Below are positions 13,801-27,900 of a stretch of 64,000 nt of DNA, piece after piece (the stretch's first letter is position 1; each line of letters opens with the position of its first letter). The stretch is from Phoronis australis (lineage: Eukaryota; Phoronida; Phoronidae). The notes under the pieces were generated by a model. That model was not told where the DNA came from and did not search any database. It saw only the letters and a program-made list of their open reading frames with translations. Where the stretch lies: assembly GCA_002633005.1 (NCBI GenBank), contig NMRA01000344.1, positions 72,013 through 136,012 of the forward strand, given 5' to 3'. Both the position numbers and the translations under genes were made by a program.

Positions 13801-16800
13801 CCGGCAGGTATACGGATGGCAGCACTTGTTCGTGCATTCGTTCGGCAAACCACAGTCGCATTCTTCACCTGCATCGAGTTTACCATTCATACACGTCCCT
13901 AATGTAACCTGGATAAATTTTGAACAAGTAAAACACAGACAAGTAGTATACTCGCATATACAGTCAGTTTATAAAGACGGCATGGACCAGGCAAGGAAGA
14001 AAAGTATTTTTATGTGAATTTGTTTTCTTGTGAACAACTTAATAATCTGGGAACTCGCGCTGCCACCGGAAAATAACCCAACATGATACACGTACCAATA
14101 TAAGTATTTTTCTCATAAAGCAACTAACATTATCAAATCAAAAACAAACCGCATGACGGTCGCAGTTATCTCCACACGTGACAACATCCCTCATCGATTT
14201 GCATTCCTGCCTTAGGCAAATCTGCAAACAAAACTGTACATGAGTCGTGATCATTGTTTTCTAGTACAGGCAAAGCACTCTGGTCGTCTTTTGAAATACC
14301 CCACCCCAGTAAACAAATAACAGAAAAAATAGAACTTAGTTATGCTACAAACAAAGGTAACACTTGTGTAAGTGACAGTTCATCAACCCTAATACGCTAT
14401 GACAAACGCATTAGCTTAATAGAAAGTTATATAACCATCTCAAACGTATTACTCGGTGACCGGTATTTTGTTATGAGACACAAAGCATGCATTTGGTATT
14501 TCATCTCAAACTGGTGCCGTCAGCTGATCATAATCCAATAAACCTACATGTAATTCACGCCGACAGGACGCGCGTTCCAAAACGATAGCTCTGTTGGCTT
14601 ATCGGCATAGTTGCATTCAGCGATGCTTGAACACATAAAAAATACGGACTCTCAACTGTACGTTTTACAATCCCTCGGGACGTTGAGATTCGGAAGCGAT
14701 GGGTCGCTGCCATACGCCGGAACGAAGGAAAATATGTCCCGTGTAAAATTTATAAATGTTTTCGCCAAGTTAGACCATATTTGTCACATCTCGGTTGCCG
14801 AGCTTCATAGCAACGACTGGAGAATCTTCGGCCAGCCAGGCTGTGCTTTCACGACTACGGGTTGAAACATGATGCATTTTTCTTTCCAAGAAGCAAGGTA
14901 CCTAAACTACGCGGTCAACGTACCCATAAACGAGGGCACGGACGCATAAACACGACTCATGGACTTGCAAACACCGACCACTGACTCAAAAACACGGGAA
15001 CGGACTCACAAAACACGATCCACGCACCTAAATACACGGGACAAGGACTCATATTCACGAGGAAACACGGTTAACGGACCGCCAAACACGGGTCATGGAC
15101 TCATCGGCTTCCTGGGTCAGCTAACATCTCCATTTTGTCCGTAAACCGTACTATTGCATTACAATAGGATGAGGAAACTGCTAAAGATGAACCGTCACTC
15201 ACATGAAAATGATACATGGTATTGTTTTCGTTTTAAAAGGACGCCAGTAAAACCCTCCACAGTACCGAAGCGTTAATTACAACGTCGTCACAGTCTCAAA
15301 CAATAGTTATTTAGAATTATTAAAGGAGAATGCCACCCAAAACTCAACCTATTTTGTTTCAGTTTAGATCGAGTAGTTCTACTCGATAAAGGCACAATCA
15401 ACGGCAGACAGAGGTGTTGAATTTATCCAAGGACGTCATTGGTTTCACACGCAGTCTGTTCAGCAGTTAACAACACGGGTTACTGTACGGGTTCAACTTA
15501 TCACTTGAATTTATCGTTTAACACCAATAAATCATCAAACGTCGATGTAAAACCCTTAAAAATATACCGAGTTCTTATAAAAACGTGTTGCTTTATTTCG
15601 CTGTTATTGGTATTTGGACACACGGTAGCCAGCAAAGTTCGGCAGGCCAATTTACCGAGGTCCGTAGCAGGAGTTTGGGGTCTGTTCGGAGATAAATTCG
15701 AAGTACTCTTCCTTAAAATACAGACAGGAGAACCTAGATCTGTGTTGTTATACTTGTGATTTTTTGAGTTCTAAACACACAAAACATTTGTTATCCCGGC
15801 CCGGGAACCCGATCAGGCCCGTAGCGGTCGCCGGGACTGGTACGAACATAAACCAGCTTGAGTTGGAAACTAAACCTCCAGTCACAAAAAGACTATAATA
15901 GTGAGCTAAAGAAATAAGGTGCACGTAATTATTTATGTGAATTAGCCACGAAACTCAGTGAAAATCTACTTACTTGTCGGGGGCCGCGAAGTCGGGTTCC
16001 CCTTCCACAGACCGTCAGGGCAAAGGTTGTACAGTAACAATGATTTGAATAATGTATTTGTTTTAGTTTCATATAAGCATTGATTAGGATGAGAATACTT
16101 CATTTTGAATAATAAACCTCTACATGGCAACTCGCCCGGCGCCCATCCCGACTTAGTCAAGAGCTCATCCGACGAAGACTTCACCGGTCGGATCGTTAGG
16201 TTTCACAGGTTATCAGTTCAAACCGGAATACACTGACCCAGAAATACTAGAGAGACGCTGTGAACATGCACAGGCAACGGAACGTATGGATATTTCTGGT
16301 AAGCTGGAATTTGTCAGAGAAATCCCTGTCGACGAAGCGGCCACAGACACGGAGATGTTTCAAGGCCTCATACTTGCTATTAACAGCTTAGGCCTACCTT
16401 TCAGTCTTCACTACCGCTAGCCACTTCCTAAGCATCTCTGGCTCTCGAGGAAGTCGAAAAAACGATATACCCGCTTTTTTCGCAGCTTCATACTTCGGAC
16501 AAGCGGGAACGATGCACCTCAATATAGCGGCATTCACTCTGCAGACGAACCACTGATGTCGCTGCGTCGTTTCTCACCTCACAGGTTACGCGACACCTCT
16601 CGGCAAGGTGAGGTCGACCGTATAAGAGGCGATGTGGATATAGACAGATTAAGACGGTAAAAAGGACTAATTAAATCGGGTGTCATTCTCCTTTAAAACA
16701 TGTTTGACAACAGTGCCCCGGTGAAGCATGAATACAGTTTTGAGCCTGAGTATACATGATATTGAGCCTGAGTATACGTGATATTGAGCCTGAGTATACA

Positions 16801-18873
16801 TGATATTGAGCCTGACTATACATAATATTGAGCCTGAGTATACATGATATTGAGCCTGAGTATACATGATATTGAGCCTGACTATACATAATATTGAGCC
16901 TGAGTATACATGATATTGAGCCTGAGTATACATGTTATTGAGCCTGAGTATACATGAAATTGAAGACTTTATACTTCTGCTTCAGACCCTGTACCCTTAC
17001 AAAATCTGCTTCAAACTATTCACTACTCTTATAAGAGATAGTTTGTGGGCTTGGAAAATGCTAAATATAGACCAGGTACCCGTTCCAACAAAACTGACTT
17101 AGCTAAGGCAAATATAAGATTTTTGTAAATTTTAAATTAAAAACTAAATTTGTCTCAAAACCAATCCAAGAAAGAAACCTTAAGTTTGACTTAAGTGTTT
17201 GACATAAGTTTTACAGAATGTGGAAATTTCAAAGTTGGTAAGTTAGGACAAATCTTAAACTTAAGTCAATAATGAACTTAAGTCAGTTTCTTGGAACAGG
17301 CCAAAGTATTAAAGCTGTAGGTGTTTAGAACATGAACAAAAAGACTGGTACTACAGCTTTAAGTGATTAAGAGTGATTCCATATAAAAACCAACTGGTAG
17401 AGTATATACCCACAATTACAGATTATTTTGAGACTTAGCACATGAGTTTGGTTTGGTGAGATATAAAAAATTCGCTTTTTAAGAATTCCCGTCCATTATT
17501 TCTCTTTTTATGGCACGTACATCCATTTCACAACAAGATTGGGCGCCGAAGTAGACACATTTGAATGCATTTTACTGGCATATATAGCTAACTGATAACA
17601 AATAAGTTACACTTTTAAAGGACTATGATTGAATAATTCACTGGCATATCTTTCAAAATTAACTTTCAAATATGTATGCTTTGATTTTGTGTGACAATAA
17701 CGGCTATTCTGCAGGTTTTCAAGGAAGCCATGTTCGGCCAACTTTGGCAGCCATATTGCACCTTTTCAAATACTGGCCTTGTAATTATTTGTTTAGCAAT
17801 TCCTAATCTCTTCATAATCTAAAATAAAAAATCTTGGTTTTTATATGGAATGCCTCCTAATAGATAAACGTATATACCGTTATTACAACTGTAACTGATT
17901 AAAACATGAAGTTTATTTAATGGAAAGTGGGTTTGGAACAGCTTCTATGAGTCAAAAATTAGATTTTTCTTCAACACTCGTGTTCGACATCATTTAGCGG
18001 AAGATCTCCAATTATTCCGGAGCTTCTTTGAGTTACGTCCTAAAAAATTAACCGCTAATTGTCCACATATATAGATCAGTCAAACCATTTTGTAGCTATT
18101 CTACAAGAACATTCCCACCTTGCCATCCCCACACACTGTGCCATCTGGTGCCATGCCTCGGTCGAACTTTATAAGATCGCTATAGTAAAACACAGTCTTT
18201 GTGCACTGGGCTTGGGACGTAGCGCTTTGGTGGTAACTGGTGTTATGGAGACCGTCGTCCGACCACGTGAAATTTGTTGTATTACCCAAGTAACAGTGGA
18301 GCCGACCACAGCCAACATTGCTATGAACAACACACCACGCAGTGTCTGTTATAATGGTGTAATACTGTTAGACATCGTTGGGCTATTACATCATGGTAAT
18401 AGATGATGACATGTGTCAAAACAACCCAGAATTCAAGGCGAGAAGAACGAGATTTCACTGGAAGAGTCAACTCAAGTTTATCGAATAGATGGGGATAATT
18501 TAGGGGCTAAAACATTTTTAATGGTTTTGGCTTCAAAGCGTCGAGAAAGGACGGGCTGATTAAAAACGTGACCAGTTGAAGTAACCCCTTGGTTGATCAC
18601 GTTAAATCAAAGATTTTTTTTTCAAAATGCCTGAATTACCTCTAAAATGCACCGGTTGCTTACCATTTTGTTAAACCCTATTAGATTTTTTCATGCTTTC
18701 TAATGCTGCAAAATAAGCCATTGACTGAGAGGATTTTAGTTCTTGTTTTTGTATCATTTGTTAACTCAAACAAACCGGACTTAATGTAAAGACGCTGTGC
18801 TTCATATCCACGTTTCAATATTACTCGATATCATCCTGAGGATTATAACCACTACAAAACTGCTTATTTTTAT

Positions 18874-18920
<47 letters not shown>

Positions 18921-21900
18921 TTATCCCACATGCATAGGAATACAACTGCCATATCCTATCGAGAATTCACTTCATCTGGGAATGTCCCAACGAGACCGAA
19001 GGTCGAGTCGCAGCAGTATACCTATGTTGTGGGATAACCTTTTTATCCCATATATTTGGACTTATTTGCATCATCGTGGCAATACCATGTTGCCGGCTTG
19101 ATGTTGTATGACGTCGTATGTATGTCAAGTACGTTACCAAAACTAAGACAATCTTTGAGTGTTGAATAACCAGTAAAGTTTTATTTCGCAATAAATTCAT
19201 CAGAATTTTTAGATTCTGAAATATACAAGTTAAAGCATTGAAACATTCAATTAAACAATAGTTTGTCGGAAACTTAGAAACAATCCATCCGGGAATATAA
19301 AAATTGAAACATTCCCTGAACAACAGACAATAGTACATGGACCGAATGGACGAAATCTGTGCTGTTTCGCTAGCGTCACGTGGCAAAATTATCTGGTGAT
19401 ATTTCCGGCCAGTACGTACGTCTGCTACTCATGATCAGTTGCTGTGTGGCCGGGTGGCAAACGTGACCCAGTCGCAAAATAACCTTTTTTATTCTCGCGA
19501 CATCTAGCGCCTAGATAGCTTATTACCTATTGTAGCTTTGATTTCTTTCTGATTCCGCATTTGGTGGTGCAGAAACAGACTGCGATTGAAAGCGAATATA
19601 AAAGCGATATTTACCTGCCTTGTGTCTTCTATTACAAAATTACTGATTCCTTCTAGTTGTTAACGTGTTCAAGATTACAGTTGTAAAGGCTTAATTACAT
19701 AGTAGTGCACAATTTGTCATTTTTCATTAGTTTGCAGCTTCGTGTTTAAAGGTCTAGAATAGACAATTGTTTTGTAACCTGGCTTAGACTTAGTAACAGT
19801 TCGTTAGGTATTAGGCCTAATTTTCATATTATTCAAGTGTTCCAGTAACTCATAAATTTGGTCGTAGACTTCCAGACCTGCAACAAATCATCAAATGAGA
19901 ATGAGTCCATAGCATTATTACATTTCAATTGAAGTGTTTCTCTAGAACAAATTGCCTGCATCAATAAGATGTTACAATGTGCCAGAACCGTTTCGATGTT
20001 GTGTCATGTCTTTCGCATCGCGTTGGCAATTGTAGTTATAGCCGAGTTTACCCAACCTCAGAGTATCGAACCGCAACTCTGATAAATACCCTGATAAAAC
20101 TGGCAAGTGTGCTAACCATTCAGCCAATGGGCAATTTCCCATCAGCGAGTGGCTAACAGAGACTCATACAATTCACTGGAAGTACGTTTACCACTCAACC
20201 ATTAGATTTTGGCTATGGCTTGTATATATAGAAATGTATGTTTTTTGCATGTATATCTTCTTCTATGTATACCTCTCTGTAAATAATTCTCTAAACATGT
20301 ATTTTCTATCTGTAAGTAGAACTTGTTGTAATGCCTCTTTTGTTGTATCCACCCACACCCTGATTTATAATATACACTTTACCTATACCTACACTTACCA
20401 AGTCCGGGGTTTGTTGAAAAAACTAAATTGTGATTTAGGCCACTTATTGTCTACCCTTTGTTCCTGTAAGGAACTGGCAGTCTCTCAGCGATAACTGTAC
20501 ATGACTTAATTGGCCACAGTATTTTACAGTCCACACACAGTTTTCACTGAAGTTTTGATTACAGTGGACTATCGCTTGTAAAATTTATTTAAGATTGGGT
20601 TTAAGATATGACTAGTTAACATTAGCACAAGTGATAGTTTCCGACAATGGGACTATATATAAATATTTACATGTATACGATATAGTACAGTGCCAGGATA
20701 AGATGGCTCATCTACCAACACACATATGAGCACGGGTTTTAAGGCAATATCTGAGGGTTGTCGCAACTGTTACATTGACAGACTTTATGAAGAATCCATT
20801 AGCAGGTGATTGAAAAACATTTTGTGTACTCATGCTTCTAGAAATATTTGGGAGACTTATATGTCTTATGTTTTGATAACAAATAGAACAATAATCATTA
20901 GTTTTTTTTACTGTAGCTTGGAATACTTAATGGCTTTCACAGTCACGCTGTTGCAAATTTTGTTAAATGTTATTAGTTCGTCATAGAAGCCATTGATTCT
21001 ATTACAAACACTTAACTTATTTATTCCAGGTAAAGGTGATCACAGATAGTATTTTCAAGTACGTCAAGAGCGACAGAACCATTAGCATCGACTTGGAAGT
21101 ATGTAGTGGACAATTTGTAAGTTTTTACTCGGATGGCAAGTTTAACACTACAGCAGTATTAAAGGTATATTTCATCCTGTATAAGTGGCTTAAAACCGGA
21201 AATTACATATTGCCTTTTACTTCAGTCTGTGCAACTTTGTCTTGTTAATATGGAACACTCTTTCCATTACAAGCAAGTTACATAAGAAAACTACCAGTAA
21301 CTCTAGGAGTCATTCTTTATTAAAAGTATAAACTCACTGATCAACCAAATTCTTGGGTTTTGATTTTTTGATGTTCCTAGTTATGTTCTGTTACTAGCAT
21401 AAAGCAGAACAAGTCAAAAGTTGAAGTCATTGATGAGATGTAAATGCTTGATTTCTTTTCAAAAGTTGACTGAAGTTTGTTAACACAGTGATTTCTCTTT
21501 TTTTCGTTGTTAGAGACATCTCAGGAAAGTGTGATGCAGTACTTCTTCATGCGGGGACGAATGACACAGTAAAGAGACACCGCCTGATGACGACTGCACG
21601 CGACCATCAAGCATGGATCTACATTTGCATCGTCCCTTCTGCCCCGTTTGGATAAGTTAGAAGTTGAATTTAGTGACTGGTGCTCCGGAAAATACATTTA
21701 TTTTGTCATCTATGTTACCATGTGGTCTTTGATGAAATATTCAATACCACAATGATATTTCTGTCTAAGAGAATGAACATTTTATTACCGTCTACACAAC
21801 AGCTAGTGCAACTTATCCCTATTTTAAGTAGAGGTACGGTGTTTCGGTGATAATTGGTCAATGCAGGAAATGCTGACTAATAACATATATAAGTGTTCGT

Positions 21901-24900
21901 TCATTTTACGGCTGACGGTCAGGTAAATTTGTGTTTGACCGAATGAATACCTGCTGGTGCTTTACTGCATATTGTGCCTATCCTTAAACTTCTTACTTTC
22001 AATTAACTCCTTCATCTGGTGTGGGTTGTGCTACCGGGTATTCCTAATAACTGCATTATTCCATATACATGTGAGTGAGATCATGCAACACAACATCAAA
22101 TCAGATTCAAATTCTGGAAAGTATCATTTCACTGTAGATCCACATTCCACTTTATGTGCACAATCTCTAGTGAAATAAAATCACTACCAAGACATTTCTT
22201 GAAAACTTTGAAATCAACTTTGATGTGTGTACCCTATATGAAATGGAAGAGCAGATGTGTTAACTACAACTCAGTGTACACAATGACTTTCCTGTACAAA
22301 ATCTTGTAACTTGACTGCTCTGGGTCTGCTTGCACAAATGCCTTATCCTAATCCTCATTTGATCTGAAATGTCCTTCTTCAAAGTGAATTCAAGATAGGA
22401 TATAGTTATTTTGTATCCATAAGTATGTATGATAACATATAATGTACTAGTGACCTACTGCCACATGCACCTGATCAATTCCTTACTTAGCTAGCTTCAA
22501 TGACTTATTTTGCACAATCTCCATTGTAGTTCACCACGTTTTTCATAGGCAATTTGTCTTTTTGCTAGTGTTTCCTGAGGTATTCCCACTCACACATTGT
22601 GTTTGTTTTGAATCGATTGTGTCATCTTGCTTAAATTGTGTGTCCTAGTTTGTATAGTCTGTTTCTTCACCTACATTTTAAAAGGCATGCAGCTGCAGCA
22701 TATACGTACAACACAGACCATCTGGAGTCACTGGATAGGAAGGTGACATTGACGGACGGCAACTTACACAACGTGGATTACACAGCATGCTTCAATAGAT
22801 ACTGCTTTCGCCAACTTTTGTCTAGGTATTTCTTCTTATACCTTGAATTATATGAAAGTCCTGTGTGACTGCATAATATATATTGCAAATTGTTTCGATG
22901 GGGAGAGCACTGGAATTTTTTGACTGTGTACGTTTTGGGATGCATTCCACAATTCATCATATTTTCCTTGGTTTTTACTTTGTGAGTACTATGTATTTTT
23001 CCACCCAGTTGCTGTTCTAATGATTTGGAATAGTCTTTTTGTCTGCAGCTTCTCTTTGATGTTGACTATATTTTACAAAAGGCCTGCTTGGTACTAACAC
23101 GTGAAAATGATGTGCTCTTTTCAAGTTTGAGATGCATCAATCTTGTTTGCATATCAATTGTGCTGTTAACCCATGTCGATACCAAACTTTTTGATTAGTG
23201 AACTGTTTTCTTCATCGGTTCTTGAAGGCCATTGTGACTGGAACTTTAAGGAACGGATGGAAAATGTTACATGTGGACAGATGATGAATTTCCATCCATT
23301 GTCTTTTGAGAAGAATTCACTCACGCTTTCTACTTTCGGTCCTTCTGTGTTACTTCTGTGTTACAAACTAGCATTTCCGAACATGGATATACTGCAGATG
23401 CTCCAGTTAATAGAACTAATAAGGACATGGTGGGAATGTTGCTTCACATTAACACAGAAAAGACCTAATTTTACATCCCTGAAGAGTATAACGTGCTACT
23501 TGTTGGTCACAATATTTGTAAATATCATTTGCGCACTAGCACTTGTCTGTCATTTATTGTTATAGGGAAACCATACTTTTTTAAACATCAAAATGAGAGT
23601 CAAAATTGTAAAAAAAACCTGTAATGATTCAGTGCCAAACATGCTTTCCAAATTACACCATTCCGTTTTGCTAATGAGGGTAGCCTGAGCAAACGCATTC
23701 AGTCCAATCAAAAGAAGCGAAGATTTTGTGTATTGTTATAAAGAAGGTCAGACTGGAATGAATTGTATTTTCAAAAATTTCCAAAAATGCTGTAACCATT
23801 TCAAAGAGCATTCCATCACATCTATATTTGAGGATAAAGATGCTTGTTTGTCTCATATATCTCACTTTCCAATTAAATAACTACAAGACTTATCCAATTC
23901 CACGAAACCTGGTTTGGCAAATATTACCGTCAGAGTATAGGCCAAAAACAAGTCTGAAACATTTCTTCTTTTCCGTATGTAACTTAGAATGTAAGGACCC
24001 AGATGAGGGAATTCAACCATCCATTCAATGTGACAGATGATACGACTGGTTTCACTTTAAATGTGAAAATGTTATTGAGGACAATTACCTCCCTCTGACG
24101 GGGAATGGTTTTGTCTAGCGTGCGACTCCAGCATACAATCAAATGAATGACTTAAGATAATAATCACTTCAAAAACAAGACACTTATTCATTTGCTCAAC
24201 TGTTAATGATTCTCAATGTTTAATTCAGTTTTAATATACATTCTGTAAAACATGCCTTGCCCAGTATTATATGGCTCAAATGCATCGTCCGTTTCTGATC
24301 ATAGTCTTTAACTTACTATTGTAGGTATCCGTTTTGTACTTTTATAAACTTCAGTCATGGCAGCTAACAGTTATGATTAAAAGCTACATAAAATTCTGGC
24401 TTCAATCTATCAGGCTTCAAATTTCAACATGGCAGTACATCTAGAGTTGCCGATTCAAATGACTCAAGAACTATAAAATGAACCTGGTGATGTTTTACAC
24501 TCCAAAGGACTTGGGTTAAGAATTCAGGGTTTACCACTAAACACTGACAAATGTTGTTTAATAATTACCGTTTATCTACAAGTATTTCACCAATCGTTGT
24601 AAAGCTTGGTTTTCAATTGATTACAGTACTTATTTTATTTTCAGATGGATAAGTTGTATTCTGTGTCAACAACTGTTCATATTTATTCTTTTCGCATCAG
24701 TTTAGATGCCAGTTTTTTTTCAAAGTGCTCAAATGATGACAGGTGTTGAGGGATGGGTTGCTTATTTGGAAGGTGGTTGTTTGTTTTCAGCAATCACTGC
24801 TGAATGCATAACTCAAAGCCCTCTTTTGCAACATACACAGAAGAAGGAAAAGAATGTTGTTCAATAAAAATAAGTTTAACTTTATTTGAGATGTCAGTCA

Positions 24901-27900
24901 GAGGGGCATTCAATTATAAGCTAAACCTATCCAATAACAAGCTACCATTGACTTGCCATTCTTTTAGTTGTGTGCATTTAATTATTTGTATTGCAAAACT
25001 ATTTTTTTCTGAAAATGTACACTCTATAGTATAGCATTATTGTCTTTCTAAATAATAAAGTCTAATGTTTGTAAAATATGTATATCAAAATTGTATTTGT
25101 ACTCAAGATGTTGCTACAGGTTGAAAATTGTGAGTTGCATATGGATAAGACACATGGTTAACAGTCAGATGTAGTGCATTTTGAGAACTAGTTTCTACAC
25201 TGAATAATAAGCATCAAACTGGTTCTCGAAAGTTAGATTATGCCACATTCGACTATAGTACACTATTCAGTGTGTTTGAGATTTTTATTTCAAATTATTC
25301 AGTGATCATTTTTATTCTTCATCACTTGTTTAAGACTTCATTTGTTCTGCAGGTGTCTGCTTTGAATAAGTGTCATCAATGGTAACTTATATTGTACGTC
25401 TAGGAATACAGATCCTTAAAGATTGTACTTATGTCTCATGAAATAATGTAAAATAAAATGAATCACCTGCAAACTAAAAATTCTATATTTTTTCTCTCAT
25501 ACGATATTTTTTGTTACACTAAGTTTTATGGTGTTAAGAATGTTGAAATTTGCCTTCATTCTATTTTTGATTTTTAAAAGTCTTCATTGCACACCATTTA
25601 GCTGTAAGAAATGAAATGCGACCTCGTTTTACGCATATGAAATGTTCTTATAGTTTTTGCCATGATAGGATTACATTTCGATTACCAACAAGAACTACCT
25701 CTTGACTAAAGAAACACCTTCAGAATTCATTGGAATTAGTACGGCCAGTTCCTTACATTTGCAAATTGGTTTATCTTCGCACTGCATGAGATTGGGGCGT
25801 TGAAAAATTCAAAATCTGATTGGATGAACATGTTATCTTCAAAAGCAAGTGCTGACAACCATGCATCGTCAAATAAAAAAACATCGGCTTTGTGACCGAC
25901 TGTGTAAGACTGATGAATACATAGAGTGTGCATTTTCATACAAGCCAATTACTTGTGTCGTTTGTATTAGGCAAAATGCGAGGTATGTCATAAGCATAAA
26001 ACTATATACTTGGAGTATGTTTGTTTATACCTTTACAAATTATCAAAGAATACAACTGCAGTGTAATTTGAAAACAAGACCTACCTCCAAAAGTGTTTAG
26101 TTCCTGTATAAAATACTCCTCCACTTTTGAAGGCTTGGGACATTCTATTAACGCGCATGTCATCAATTACGTTTTCAGGTCGCTAGGTGTCGCGAAAGTA
26201 AAAAAGGTTATTTTGCGACTGGGTCGCGTTTGCTGCCGGGTGTTCGGCCACACAGGCGAAATGCAACGGCGTTAGCTTCAATAGCGTACGGAGACCCCAT
26301 AATCGGCTGTGGGAGAAAAACCTTATGTCTTTTGCAAACGTTAATGAAAATAATACTTGATGTATATGTTCAAGACATTATGATGATGGATGTTATTTAC
26401 TACCACTACTTACAGCTCACATATCCATTATTCTTTTCTCCTTTTTGATGAACATTACCTGGTAATTTTTTGACGAAAATTGCCCGCTAAATTCTTTCAA
26501 AAGATAGTGATTCACGAACTCCTGTCCTTATGAGGAACTTCTGCCATAGTCTAGTGTGCGACTTAACCAAATTAGCCGTCTTCGCTAGCACTAATAAGGC
26601 GGTTACTATCTCAGCACAATGCGCACATTTCGTCGGGATTTGAATCACCGATTTACGCGTCGGAATTTTCATCGATAAATCTTTTCTCTTTTTAAAGCAG
26701 TAAAACTGCTTTTTTAAGAACGATGTCTTTAATTAATGATTTAGGTAACCCAAATGATTGAGCCCAATGACGCGAATTAACTCCACCAACCAGGGGCGGA
26801 TCCAGGATTTCGAGTTACATGTACGGGCAAATCACAATCAAGGTCCATAATCGGTGGCCACTTTTGGTGAAAAATGAAGGATGTCATATAACTGTAAAAG
26901 CTGGGTTATTTTAAAGTACCATCATTCCTGGTTTGTAATCTAAAATATTTTTGCACAAGAACCACCGAATAAAATTTTATGGCCTAATGAATCACAGTAT
27001 GTACAAAAAGGGTACGTACTCTACAACTTGTGGTCACAGCCAACTTCTACCATCAAAAATTCGTTAGGTAGCTGTTTATTAGTAAGTTCTTGATCAAATT
27101 GAAGAAGTATCATATACTAAAGTAAAAAACTTATTACCGTGCTGATCAAGTTGTTCTAGATTATGATACATTGCATGTCTTAGCACAGTATACTGAGAAT
27201 TTCTTCTCTTGCAATATGATTCTTACACAAAGAAAATGACAGGTAATTACTTTTTTCAAAAACTTTATTCGTGCTATTTGCCTAGTTTTCAACACATTCA
27301 CCAGTTGGTCAAAATAGTTAAAGCAATGTTAGGCCTAGTGTTCAACTTGCAAACAGTAAAAATGGTACTGGTTGGGGGTACGTACACTACGCACAGTCAA
27401 TCAACTTCAAATTTTGACTAAGTTACAAGTGTATGCGATGATCTTGAGTTTTTTGCTGCCTCTACTTGTTGTTTTGTTGCAAGTTGTCTTGAGAGATAGA
27501 TAACCTACCTATGCAACATCAGTTGTCACATGACATGTCTTTTAGGATGTTACTAGCCAAGAACTGTGCGGCATTTTATTTCCCACAAATTTGATAGTGT
27601 CCATTGTTTTTTTGTTTTGTCATACTGGGTGCATTTTGGAAATATCTGTATAGTTCATGAGAACAGCAGTATGCAAAAATACTTGTTGGCAATACTTTAT
27701 AGCACAGAGGTTGGAGGTACGTACACTACACAGAGGTACGTACACTACATTTCAATGACTTGTCAGATTTATAAAAAGTACTCAGAATCTACTGAGAGTA
27801 AAAGCTCACTTACCAAATCTATTCAAAGAGAACAAACAAATAGTACAGCATAAATGTGTATATCTGTCTGTCATTCTTTGAAAACAGGCACGTGTTAAAA

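Noticed and set aside
13744..14221. Boundary between two separate ADAM genes
   Set aside because: Only 241 bp lie between the EGF exon and the next disintegrin exon, both phase 0, with no room for a stop-containing 3' exon set, promoter, propeptide and protease.
18967..19386. 139-codon minus-strand open frame
   Set aside because: Overlaps the 18.9-kb inverted-repeat element and shows no motif.
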